Shown: positions 50,501 through 60,599, counted from the first letter of the stretch. The stretch is 64,000 bases of DNA from Gordionus sp. m RMFG-2023 (GCF_954871325.1 NC_088775.1:64519561-64583560), one strand, 5' to 3'. A program made the numbers and translations. Notes: a model not told the origin generated them from the sequence alone.

Positions 50501-51549
50501 AAAAATAATCAAGAAAGTAGCATTTAATATTGGTTTTATATTATTTTCACCTACATTATCAGATAAAATATTATATATGAAATTGAAAACAATATATCAC
50601 ATTAATCACACTTAAATAAGGTAATTTAATTCTAAAAAATAATTAAGAAAGTAGCATTTAATATTGGCTGGATAATCTTTGATAATCAATTGTCAAGTTG
50701 CTAGTCATCGAGCAATTGATTTATAAGATTAGTTTGGATTTGGAATAGGAACTTAGTTTGAATTCCCATTTTAATTTATAAATAAAGTTGAGAAAATATT
50801 TTAAAATTTAACTATGTGCATATTTTATTTAAAAACTTTTTATTTGATAATAAAACTAAGCAATCTTTAAATTTAGCAGTATATATTTTAATTAAAGACT
50901 GTGACTTTTAATTCATTCAATTATTTTAAAACTATGAAGCTAATAATTTAAAACTAGGCATTTGGAAAAAAATACTTAAATTTAAACACCTTAAAATAAA
51001 TATATAACTAAAAGCATATATTGGATTTTATCAGTAAAAATTTGAAATTAAATAAGGTATAAATAACCATTCCTGTTAAAAAATTCTTGTGGGCATATAA
51101 TTCCCAAAATTATACTAATGATATTAATATTTGATATTTTCTTTTACAATAATATTAAAAATTCATATAATATAATCTTGCTATCAATTTAAGATAGTAA
51201 AAACAAAATCTTATATTGTATTGTATTGTGCATAAAAAAATACTTTGAATAATATTTCAGCCTTATTAAAATCCTTTGATTCAAATGAATTATTTGCAAG
51301 TATATCATATAGTTTTCTCATCATGGATATTTATAGCGATCTATTATTAAAAAATGACATAGTTAATATTGTATAATTTGCTTCAAGAGCCATATGTAAT
51401 ATGTCTTCTGCTTCATTATATTTCTTTAGCCTTTGTTTATATATACCTTTTTTAATCAAATCAATCATATCATTAGTTTTATTATTTTTATCATGTCTTA
51501 GAAACATAGCATTATATATAACTATGTTATTCAGAGTAAATTGAATCAT
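41544..51549 (-). CDS. TTC19: TTC19, mitochondrial tetratricopeptide protein (interrupted gene)
   Basis: Spliced host gene. TTC19 sits on the matrix side of the inner mitochondrial membrane and aids Rieske protein turnover in respiratory complex III (family knowledge). Exons inferred from splice sites and similarity to animal TTC19: 51549-51382, 51340-51244, 46829-46730, 42217-42105, 42045-41836, 41801-41544. Diagnostic matches are KYNEAEDILHMALE, KLYDILANNSFES with FNKAEILFK, DISLKLADIYFYKG, KAETGYKFCIGQL, IQLLGMCYHHYSKY and NPLVYTLHNDLAYAYEKI; together they form the TPR helices in the expected order. Introns 1, 4 and 5 are 41, 59 and 34 nt; introns 2 and 3 are about 4.4 and 4.5 kb and full of transposons. 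Intron 1 needs a GC donor. Exon 2 is 97 nt where phase requires 96 or 99, so it holds a small indel. The 5' coding end lies beyond a hAT insertion, at 56114-56182. Confidence 0.88.
43030..44286 (+). mobile_element. hAT element with CAGGGTTGGCAAG / GACCGGTCAA ends
   Basis: Left end CAGGGTTGGCAAGTAGGTC followed by GACCGGTCAA repeats; right end TTGACCGGTCAAATGCACAACCCTG. Flanks share GATATAT, consistent with a slightly damaged 8-bp duplication. A recognisable transposase scrap, LLIIYWIPNI/ADYLLDSQYKGAS region near 43757-43810, resembles the LLDPKYKG motif of hAT proteins. Coding capacity is otherwise lost. Confidence 0.75.
46128..46390. mobile_element. GGCCC-family hAT MITE
   Basis: Starts CAGAGACCTGCAGAGG, followed by CGGTCCGGG and GGCCTTGACCGG; ends near ACCCGGCCGGG and GGCTCGGCTAGT. 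Same family as 13905-14270 and 58306-58376. Confidence 0.55.
46895..46990. mobile_element. Single hAT-like end
   Basis: CAGTGCTGTAAGTTAACGCCG, followed by GTCGTTACTTTCACCGACGTTACC, resembles the left end of hAT families that have AACG-rich subterminal repeats. No matching right end found. Confidence 0.4.
47820..49690 (+). mobile_element. Decayed hAT transposase region in TTC19 intron 2
   Basis: Plus-strand pieces in several frames follow the order of ZMYM/DUF4371-type hAT transposases: VALIWCYCYRLNLIIVQLCK with IKELRNI (47880-47960), LQRFSHIKNTTR with SWLSSYKAI (48055-48165), then after the nested element VFSKAQDFMKENNL (49195) and NERFNDKSMKFLNQTSFF (49380-49440). Ends not identified. Split by the hAT at 48291-49031. 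Confidence 0.6.
48291..49031 (+). mobile_element. Internally deleted hAT with target duplication GTTGATAA
   Basis: Perfect duplications GTTGATAA at 48283-48290 and 49032-49039. Ends TAGGTCTGTGCCGAT and ATCGGCACAGCCCTA, with many ATCGGATCGG-type subterminal repeats. An ATG at 48621 opens with SELWKYFTKDKDNFAKCDIC, the start of a BED zinc finger. Directly after it, in another frame, comes SPESAFSTAEDRRSLFPEDL then EALILIKKI and a stop, the hAT C-terminal region. The whole middle of the transposase has been lost in one deletion near 48690. Confidence 0.9.
50190..50890. repeat. Foldback repeat around a tandem duplication
   Basis: Arms of about 200 bp (50190-50397 and 50666-50890) are inverted copies; for example CAATTGCTCAATGACTAGCA pairs with TGCTAGTCATCGAGCAATTG. 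Between them lie two direct copies of a 134-bp unit (50398-50531, 50532-50665) containing ATGAAATTGAAAACA and AATCACACTTAAATAAGG. No coding region. Confidence 0.8.
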
Positions 51550-53640
51550 TTTAAGATTGAATTTTTGCGGTTTATACTTTTGATTAGTGTTGTTAAAAAG
51601 TCGAGTTCACCAGACTCCGACTCAGAGTCTCGAGTCGTTAGTCGAATATGTCGACTAACTCAAACTCAAGTCGTGAACTCAAGTCGACTCGAGTCTTGAA
51701 CTCAAGTCGACCCAAGTCGTGAACTCAAGTCGACCCAAGTCGTGAACTTAAGTTCTTAAAATATTCGTCCTCTAGTCGACTAGAGGACGAATATTTTATG
51801 AACTTGAGTAAGTTGTGAAATAGTTCTCTGAACTTGACTCGTCAATTTAAGTCGATTAGAGGACGAATATTTCAAATTAATAATATTTATTGAATATTTT
51901 TTCTGCTTTTTACATTTTTTACTTGACACTTCTAATTTGAATTGTGAAAACTGAAAAGAATTATATAAATGAGTCGACTATATGATGAATATTCCAAATT
52001 AGTTATTATGAAAATATTTTTTGTTTTTTATATTTTTTTACTTTAGACTTCCAACTTGAGTCTTGACGTGAATAAGAATTATATATTTGAAGTTGAGTCG
52101 ACTAGAGGAAGAAAAGTTCTATGAACATGAGTCGACTAGAGGAAGAAAAGTTCTATGAACATGAGTCGACTAGAGGACGAATATTTTTAATATTATTAAT
52201 TAAGATATTTTTGTTTTTACAATTTTTACTTTAGACTTCCAGTTGAGTCGTGAATACATATATAGTTGAGTAGATTAGAGGACGAATAGTTCAAATTAAT
52301 TGTTATTATTTAAGATTCTATTATTTACATTTTTATACTTAAAAATTTTAACTTGAGTCGTCAATTTGTGTCGACTAGAGGACGAATATTTTAAATTAAT
52401 TATTAAGATATTTGATCTGTTATTTACATTTTATTACTTAAGACTTCCAACTTGAATTATGAATACCAATTATTTACTTCATTAACTTATTCCTCATTTT
52501 ACTTGATCAAATAAATTTATTAACATTTTTTGATTGAATATTCAAAAAAATTCTTATTTACATTTATTTGATTGAATAATATTCTCAAATAATAAAATAT
52601 TTTGCAGGTATCTGAATATTTTGAAATTATATCTCAACCATATTTTGAATTTTATATAAGACAGACATGTGATAATAATCAAAACTATGAGATGACGGGT
52701 GAATCTTCTTTAGCATTCCTCCTCATCTGTATTTAATATATATTAAGTATATTTATAGTCCCTCTTTTAGGTAATTATTTTATTTAGTCATTAATGGTTA
52801 ATAACTATTAAAATATTTTAATAATATCAAATGTACTTGTCCAAGATACATATATAAAATTAGAAGAAAAAAATAAATATACGTGTTTAAAAAATAACGA
52901 TAAAATTAAACAAATCTGGCCAGAAAGTTCGTACTTAATTCTGAACTATGATAGGACATAGCGATACTATTAAATCTAGACATACTGACACATTTAATGA
53001 AGGTGTCATGACTGGTCTGTTGTTTTGAATCCTCTTTTTCTAATACCGGAAATTATTTTAAAACTCAAAAAATAGAATAAGAAAAAAAATTCTATTATGA
53101 TTATTTACTAGATTAGATTGAAAATATATTTTATTTTTAAACAAAATATTTTTATCTGGGATGGCATTGTGTGTTTTTATTGATTCAATCGATCCTCATG
53201 TGTTGAAGTTGAGTCAATTTTATGACATTTTTTTAAAAAAATTTTAAATATAAAAAAAACAAAAATGCATGCATGTGTTGTATATATTTTATACAATACC
53301 ATACATGGTATTGAATCTTTTTAATTAGATATATTTAATCTAATAATTAATTTAATAAAATTCTAAGATATAAAATAAAATTAAAAGTATTTTAAAATAC
53401 CATATTTTGTATTAATATTTTGTTTTAGATTATTTATATGACTGCAGCATATATTAATTTTAATCTTATTCGAATAAATACTGATATAAAAAAAATAAAC
53501 AATAATAATTAAATTTTAAATATTTATTTTATTAAAATTCTAACTTATAAAATAAAATTAAAAGTATTTTAAAATTCCATATTTTGTATTGATAGCTTGA
53601 AGATTTATTTTTTATATGACTGCGGCGTATATTAATTTCT

Positions 53641-54333
53641 TATTCAACTCTGTGAATGAATCAGAAAATGTTAGTAACTTTGACAAAAATGAGGACGTGA
53701 ACGACATTAACCTAATGCCTGATGATATAGACCCTTATTCGGAGGTAAAATTATAAGTTTCACGTCAATCGGCGGAAAATTCGGCGCATGACAATTCGGC
53801 GCAGAAAACTCAGCGCGGCGTTAATTCGGCGCATCGTCAATTCAGCGCGGAGACAACTCGGCGCAACGTCAATTCGGCGTGTATCTAATACAGTTGCAAT
53901 TTATTATAAATTTATTAGTATAAAAAAAAGGATGATTAAATAGAAATGATTTTGAATGTTGATCATATTAATTATTTCTTCATATTTTTTTTACAAAATC
54001 AATAAATATATTATATTATATTATATTGTAATTTTTAGGGGGGCATATGAATTCCCTGATCTTATAAAAGATGAGATCAAGGATTATCTCGATGATAAAG
54101 TAGCGTCCCCTACAACGAATATACTAGATTGGTGGAAAAAAAATAGCCTTATCTATCCTACATTGTCGCTGATTGCAAAAGATTTTCTTGCCCAGCAATC
54201 ATCAAGTGTGCCGAGTGAGAGAGCCTTTAGCAAGACAGTGGATTTCCTGACGAAAAAAAGAAATAGGATGTCACCATCCACCTTAAAGCATTGTTTATCC
54301 TTGAATAACTGGGATATCGATATATGGCAATAA
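53641..54333 (+). pseudogene. hAT transposase C-terminal exons
   Basis: An acidic segment ends at NLMPDDIDPYSE (about 53753) followed by a GT donor. The last exon, entered after TTTTTAG near 54038, reads GAYEFPDLIKDEIKDYL and then ILDWWKKNSLIYPTLSLIAK, SSSVPSERAFSKTVDFL and RNRMSPSTLKHCLSLNNW, a textbook hAT dimerisation domain with an intact stop at 54333. The N-terminal zinc finger and catalytic domain are missing from the element. Confidence 0.85.
53759..53885. repeat. ATTCGGCGC short tandem cluster
   Basis: About eight imperfect copies of ATTCGGCGCA, spaced roughly 14-18 bp apart and joined by CGTCA or GAAAA linkers, make a GC-rich island inside the AT-rich hAT. It lies between the two coding pieces, in what would be their intron. 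Confidence 0.75.
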
Positions 54334-56113
54334 TATTTATATTTTTTTCTTATGTTATACCATATAATATTTTTTTCTTATGTTATATTTATATTATTAT
54401 ATCTTATTTAGAAACAGCAAAATAAAGTAAATTATGTAATTATTGTTTGATTAGATTAAGATAAGATAATTCTTTACTAAAGAGGTGATTTTGTAAATAT
54501 TTTAAAAGCTATTAACCATTAATTATAAAATAAAATAATTATTTAAAAGAATGACTAAAGAGGGACTATAAAAATACTAAATATATATTAAATACAGCTA
54601 AGGAAGAGTTTTAAAGAAAATTCACCCGTCATCTCGTAATTTTGATTATTATCACACGTATGGTTTTCTTATATAAAATTTAAATCATGGTGAGATATAA
54701 TCAAAATATTCAGATACCTGCGAAATATTTTTTGAGAATATAGTATTCATTCAAAAAATGTTTATAAGAATTTATTTGATCAAATAAATAGAGGAATAAG
54801 ATAATGAAGTTTAGAATCTTAAATAATAATTAATTTGAAATAAAAAAAAAAATTACCTAAAAGAAGGACTAGAAATACTAAAAATAAATTAAATACAGAT
54901 GAGGAGGAGTGATAAAGAAGATTCACCCGTCATCTCATAGTTTGATTATTATCACACGTCTGTCTTATATAAAATTCAAAATACGGTTGAGATATAATTT
55001 CAAAATATTTAGATACCTGCAAAATATTTTATTATTTCAGATTATTATTCAATCAAAAAATGTTAATAAGAATTTATTTGATAAAATAAAATGAGGAATA
55101 AGATAATTATGTAAATAATTGGTATTCACGATTCAAGTTGGAAGTCTTAAGTAATAAAATATAAATAACAGAACAAATATCTTAAATAATAATAATTAAT
55201 TTGAAATATTCGTCCTCTAGTCAACTTAAATTGACGATTTTAGTTCATTGAAAAATTCGTCCTCTAGTCGACTCAAGTAGACGGCTTAAGTTAATAGAAA
55301 TATTCATCCTCTAGTCGACTCATTTATATAATTCTTTTCAGTTTTCACAATTCAAATTAGAAGTCTAAAGTAAAAAAATGTAAAAAACAGAACAAATATT
55401 TTAAATAAATAATGATTAATTTGAAATATTCGTCCTCTAGTAGGCTTAAATTGACGACTCAAGTTCAGAGAACTATTCGTCCTCTAGTCGACAACTATAT
55501 ATTTTGTATTCACAACTTAAGTTGGAGGTCTATAAAGTAAAAAGTAAATAACAACAAATATCTTAAATAATAATAACTAATTTCAAATATTCGTCCTCTA
55601 GTCGACTCAAGTTCATAGAACTATTGGTCCTCTAGCCGACACAACTATATAATTTATAATAACTTAACGAGTCATAAAGGTCTAAAGTAGGAAATGTAAA
55701 ATACAAAAAATATCTTAATTAATAATACCAAATTTGAAATATTCGTCCTCTAGTCGACTCAACTATATAATTATATTCACGAGTCACGACTCAAGTTGGA
55801 AGTCGAAAATAGTAAAATATAAAAACTATTTTAATTAATAATAAATAATAATAGATCTGAAATATTCGTCCTCTAGTCGACGACTTAAGTTCATAAAATA
55901 TTCGTCCTCTAGTTGACAACTCAAGTTCATAAAATATTCGTCCTCTAGTCGACGACTCAAGTTCATAAAATATTCGTCCTCTAGTCGACTTGAGTTCATG
56001 ACTTGAGTCGACTTGAGTTCATGACCTGAGTTTATAACTCAAGTCAGTTTGGGTCGATTTTTTTGACACAAAACTTGACTCAGTCGACTCGACTCAGTCG
56101 ATTAACAACACTA

Positions 56114-56182
56114 CTTTTGATATTTATGTATAAGATTGAAACATCGTTTAATAAAATTTGAAATATAAAATCGATTTAACAT
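56114..56182 (-). CDS. TTC19: Displaced 5' coding end of TTC19 (presequence)
   Basis: From an ATG at 56182, preceded in frame by TAA two codons upstream, 23 open codons run to the edge of the hAT element. They begin MLNRFYISNFIKRC and end HKYQK: basic, with no acidic residue, as in a mitochondrial targeting presequence. The last 8 nt are one copy of the target duplication. On the other side of the element, nine more open codons (51576-51550) lead in the same frame into the ATG at 51549. This spacing is what a clean insertion into an uninterrupted exon predicts. Confidence 0.75.
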
Positions 56183-57077
56183 TATTTAGACGAAAATAAA
56201 ATAAACGTTATTTATTTGACTTTGACAACTAATATGTCAGATTTCTATGATATTAAAGTATTTTGTGAGCCTTATGCACAATTCATACTCTTTAATTCAT
56301 CAAACCCTTTATGATCTCTATAGCTTTGTTTTAATAATTTCCAAATATAATTCAATTATAAAAACGTTTAATAATTTATAAACCGCGAAAATATCAATTT
56401 TTTATTTTACCTTTTTCCTTGGCTTTTATATCTATTTAATTTGCGAAATAAATATAAATTTGTTAATAATCTTCACCAAAAATAAAATATATATTTTTTA
56501 CGATAATGCTGATTCACTAAAATCTCAATATTAATTTTTATAAAAATGACTTGACCACAAAAGAATAATATAAATTTTCTTAAAATGACTTGATAAAATA
56601 ACAATATTAATTTTGATAAAAATGACTTGAGGAAATGACAATATTAAATTTGATAAAAATGAATTGCCAAATAACAAGAAAATACATATATATAACAATA
56701 GAGATCTAAACCTTTCTGACACCTCCGAGAAAAAGTTTTGCCAAAATAATTCATCGGCTGTTTTTATAATGATGAAAATGAGCGGGTAAATACTTGAAGA
56801 ATAGTAAATCTTTAAATATGAAAGGCATGCCTATAATTAACTTTTATTAAAATATAAAATGTTAACAAGTAACCAATCAAATTAAACAATTTTATAAGAA
56901 TTTATTATGATAGAATATAGAGAAGTTGAATAATATACATTAGTTTCATTTATTTCGGATAAATCTGAATTCATAGGATATGATATTGAATGTTTGAGAA
57001 TACATTTAATTTCTTTATATAAAACGAAACGCATCTAAGCACTAATCTCTCATGAACTCATTTGTAAGCCTATTAAG
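56183..57077. other. Presumed TTC19 upstream region, AT-rich
   Basis: Should contain the TTC19 promoter and 5' UTR. No clear core-promoter motif seen. A patch at 56525-56770 has repeats of AAAAATGACTTGA and a scrap of the AAAAGCCCGAT MITE interior (AAACCTTTCTGACA). Confidence 0.35.
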
Positions 57078-57180
57078 CAGGGGCGTCGCTACCCTTTACA
57101 ATCTCAGAGGCCTCAACTAAAAAAAATTTGAGACCTTCGGCCCGCTTTTGCCTGGCCTTTGGCCGGGTTTTATATTAATA
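57078..57180. mobile_element. hAT left end, CAGGGGCGTCGCTACC
   Basis: CAGGGGCGTCGCTACCC followed by a GGCCTTTGGCCGGG palindrome is a typical hAT terminus. No matching right end was found, so extent is unknown. Confidence 0.45.
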
Positions 57181-57919
57181 TATTATATTTATTTTAAATG
57201 TGTTAACTCTGAACAATTATTCTGAATTTTAATTTTCTCATTTATTATATTATGCATACAAAATAAACTGGCATATAAATAAATTATACAATACAAGACA
57301 TTTTTAAAAATATAATTTTTTAATACAAAATCTATTTATAACAGTATAAAATATTTTCGATTGCCTCAATTGATAATAGTTTTTAAATACCACATAATGC
57401 AATAATATAATTTTTAGCAACTTACATTGGCAAAAGGTTATCAAACTAATATAACTCTCTGTTACCATTTTACACATTTATAGAATGGACTAATAAGGAA
57501 AAAATTATAGGCCTAAATAAAATCAACAATTCTTGAAAAAGAGAGTATAAACGACCAATCCCAATCATAAAACTATTAAGTGGTTAGATCTTCCTTTTAG
57601 ATGAAATGATGGTAGCTAGATAAGTAATAGAGAAAATTATTGTGAGATATTAAATTTCTAAAAGATTATCATCCATTTTAAATGATATATTATATATAAA
57701 CCACTACACAGTTGACCATTATTGTTTATCTAAAATATGCAATCATATGCTCTCAGCCGTTGTAGTAATAATCTTAAATTACATAGCAACACAAATAATA
57801 GATGCTGGTTAATTTGGCAGTAATAGCCATGACATTCACGATGTGAACTAGTATCAGAATTTATTATGTTGGATAAATTGATAAAATAAAAACGCTAAAA
57901 ATCTTTGGAAGAAATAATT
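57181..57919. other. AT-rich DNA, possibly hAT interior
   Basis: No coding pattern recognised. Confidence 0.3.
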
Positions 57920-58175
57920 GTGCAAATATAGTGAAGCCTTGAGTTATTTACACGGCAAGGATGCCATATTAGAAATGACACATTTTGGGACTATAAAATA
58001 AGGACCAGAATGATATGATGAAACAATTAAGATTTTATATATTGTCGCACCACCTCTAGTTGGTATATTATATCTTATAATAGTAGTTTATAAAAATATC
58101 AAAAATATACTTGTATTAAAAATTTAACTCAAAACTGTTTTTTGAAAAAGAAAAAAATAGCTTTCCAAATTTAAA
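57920..58175. mobile_element. Inverted fragment of the pogo-like MITE
   Basis: Matches 23815-24075 in reverse orientation with high similarity (for example GTTATTTACACGG, CCATATTAGAAATGA, AAATAAGGACCAGAATGA). Neither terminus is present. Confidence 0.75.
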
Positions 58176-58305
58176 AAAGAAAAGATATCAAATTTATTAC
58201 ATCTATTGTATGTAGGACATGAATAAAAAAATGTTTAATTTTAAAATTATTTATAACTAAATAGATGGCGTTAAATACTTGAAAGCAAATTGTTACTATA
58301 TTTAT

Positions 58306-58376
58306 CAGAGACCTGCAGGCCCGGCCCTAAGCCTGGCCGTATTTTAAACTTTTAAAATATATCCGGGCCGGTGCAA
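58306..58376. mobile_element. GGCCC-family MITE end, cut by the next element
   Basis: CAGAGACCTGCAGGCCCGGCCC then GCCTGGCCG and CCGGGCCGG; the same terminus as 46128. It stops at the left end of the integrase-bearing element. Confidence 0.55.
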
Positions 58377-58414
58377 CGTTCTAAATAAATTCCTGTTTTA
58401 AATAAATTCTAATT

Positions 58415-58860
58415 TAGTGATATTGACATTTATGACTGGCATGTTAAGATTTAATGTTATTTTTTTAGTGATATTTACATTTATGACTGACGCTCATATA
58501 TTAAATATAATATTTTTAGTGAACTGACATTTATGACTGACGTGTAAAGATTAAGTATTATATTTTCTATTGTTATAGATATTTAAGTGAATCTCTGTTT
58601 TAAATAGATTCTAATTTAGTGATATTGGCATTTATGACTGACATGTTTAGATTAAATATGATATTTTAGTGATATTGACATTTATAGCTGACGTGTAAAG
58701 ATTAAATATAATATTTTTATTAAAACTGACATTTATGACTGACGTGTAAAGAATAAATATAATATTTTTAATAATACTGACATTTATGACTGATGTGTAA
58801 AGATTAAGTATTATATTTTCTACTCTTACATTGATATTTATGGCAACTTTGCTTAATTTG
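58415..58860. repeat. Subterminal tandem repeat, about 51-bp unit
   Basis: Seven or eight imperfect copies of a unit with TAGTGATATTGACATTTATG and ACTGACGTGTAAAGATTAA. A second copy of the terminal motif (TCTGTTTTAAATAGATTCTAA) lies within the array near 58590. Inverted copies appear at the right end of the window. Confidence 0.8.
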
Positions 58861-59044
58861 TATTTAAAATTAACTCTTAAAGTTTTATATATTGATTTAA
58901 GGTTAAGTTCGAAAATGTCAAAGCTTAATATAGAGATGTGAGATTAAACAGGATTATAAATAATATATAAGTTAATAACATTTTTTAAAGGATTTAAATA
59001 CTTTATTTAAATTGTATATAAAATTTACACATATATAAAGATAT

Positions 59045-59405
59045 AAAAAAGACATGCGTTATAACGATGCGACATAAATAAGATATACGATATAGATAAC
59101 AAATAAGACATACGTTATAAAGATATGCAATATAAATAAGACGTAGGATATAAACAAGACATGCGATATAAATAAGACATACAATATAAATAAGATATAC
59201 GATATAAATATAACATACAATATAAATAAGACATGCGTTATAAAGATGTGCGATGTAAATAAGACATGCGTTATAAAGATATGCGATATAAATAAGATAC
59301 GCGATATAAATAAGATACGCGATATAAATAAGATACGCGATATAAATAAGAAATATGGTATAAATAAGATATGCGATATAAATAAGATATACGATATAAA
59401 TAAGA
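59045..59405. repeat. Minisatellite, 18-bp unit
   Basis: About 20 units of ATAAATAAGACATGCGAT and variants (ATACGAT, ATGCGTTATAAAG), with three consecutive identical ATAAATAAGATACGCGAT units around 59285-59345. It directly follows, on the coding strand, the end of the OTU reading frame. Confidence 0.85.
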
Positions 59406-59880
59406 TTAATTAAAATTTATTATGCGGTCAATATGTTCGCGATTATTTCTTAAATATATATTCAAATTAAATTTTTTGATGTAACTTAATTTTTTAATTG
59501 GCGTGTAATATGCCCATTTATAAATGGTATGAATCATTATATTTGTTTGAAGCATAGTTGCCAATGCAACTATCTCCACCTCTGTTCCATAAGTTGCATT
59601 TTGAGATATGCCTGTTCTCTCCAAATATTTGTCAACGGGTTCTCCCAAAAACCCCTCCATCTGCTCAACAATATCCTTGCTTCTCATAAAGAGAATGCAT
59701 TGCTGTCTCAGAAAATCGTAGTGGCATTCGTCATCACAAACTTCTTTGCTTATACATCTACAATAATGATTAACAATAATTTATTTTAAATATGTATACC
59801 TGAAGAGACAATTTCCATCACCAATAATCCGCTCGGTAGAAAAATTATCTCCCATTACACCATTATCATATTGGATATCT
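59406..59880 (-). CDS. OTU-family cysteine protease domain of the mobile element
   Basis: The upstream exon ends with ERIIGDGNCLFR, the OTU signature with the catalytic Asp and Cys, and a 42-nt intron (GTATAC to TTGTAG) separates it from the next exon. That exon has CISKEVCDDECHYDFLRQQ, then DKYLERTGISQNATYGTEVE and IVALATMLQTNIMI. It closes with NREHIDRII, where the His fits the catalytic His. OTU domains are deubiquitinases; on a transposon such a protease could protect or process the transposase (inference). The domain appears complete. Confidence 0.8.
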
Positions 59881-60599
59881 TTTCTTGATCGCAAAATGAA
59901 AACGTTCAGAATGATAAATTTTCCATATTCTATTGGTGGGAAGAAATAAATTTGCATCATCTTTCTTATAAATTACAGTCTCTACTGTCAATTCATTATC
60001 TAAAAAATATGCATAATTAAATAATAACACATATTAATACCTTTCTCAATAAACAGTCCTACTTTGTCAATTACAGCTGGTATATTAGGATTAAAAGGCA
60101 TAACTAATAATTTAAAAAACAAATTATATCAATTTATAAAAATATTACTATTTTCTCGATGGGTTCCAAGCTCTACCATCTTCGTTTCATCATTTAATAT
60201 CTTTATCCTCTTAAAATCTGCATCATCTAAAAAATACATATAATAATAAATATTTTATATTTTTAGTCTTCACAATTCTTATTCTCTTCCCCAATAATCG
60301 TGCTGAGTAATTTTGAGACTAAATATTTAAAAAAATTAATGTGAGTTTTATAAATAATATCGAAATGATTTTCTTGAGCATTTAACTCCTCATTATACTC
60401 ACTACCTCAGAGTTTTTATCATCTAAAAAATATGTATATTACTAAGTAATTAAGACAATTATATACCTTTTCTTGCAAAGTAATGTTTTATATTACATAT
60501 ATTTGCTTTGATCTTTAAAATGCTACCGCTAGCATTCATGAGCTCAACATTGCCTAAATATTAAAAATAATTTAATAATATTGATAAATTTCACTTTTA

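Larger units (their letters stand above)
46830..51243 (-). other. TTC19 intron 2
   Basis: GTATTT donor at 51243 and TATTAG acceptor before 46829, phase 0. It contains a decayed hAT (47820-49690) with a younger hAT inside it, a foldback repeat at 50190-50890 and a hAT-like end near 46895. Confidence 0.75.
51585..56113 (+). mobile_element. 4.5-kb hAT with long repetitive inverted ends, inserted in TTC19 exon 1
   Basis: Perfect target duplications CTTTTGAT at 51577-51584 and 56114-56121. Termini TAGTGTTGTTAA and TTAACAACACTA are exact inverted copies. Inside them, about 0.9-1.6 kb on each side consists of inverted, partly tandem copies of a unit with CGTCCTCTAGTCGACTCAAG, plus a second block around TTCACCCGTCATCTC that is present once on the left (near 52700) and twice on the right (near 54630 and 54920). 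The centre carries only a transposase C-terminus (54040-54333) and a preceding exon piece. Lacking the catalytic core, it must have been moved by another hAT. The exact duplication argues for a recent insertion. Confidence 0.93.

Noticed and set aside
51331-51360. 18-nt GT-AG intron (GTCATT to AATAG) at the TTC19 exon 1/2 junction
   Set aside because: Removing it leaves an in-frame stop and does not restore the TTC19 alignment; the 41-nt GC-AG reading fits better.
56531-56722. 63-codon minus-strand frame upstream of TTC19
   Set aside because: Falls on repetitive AAAAATGACTTGA units; hydrophobic by composition only.
58415-58860. CRISPR-like regular repeats
   Set aside because: Units are contiguous and diverged, without unique spacers, in a eukaryotic transposon end; it is an ordinary tandem array.
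59529-59789. Plus-strand open frame
   Set aside because: Shadow of the OTU domain on the minus strand.
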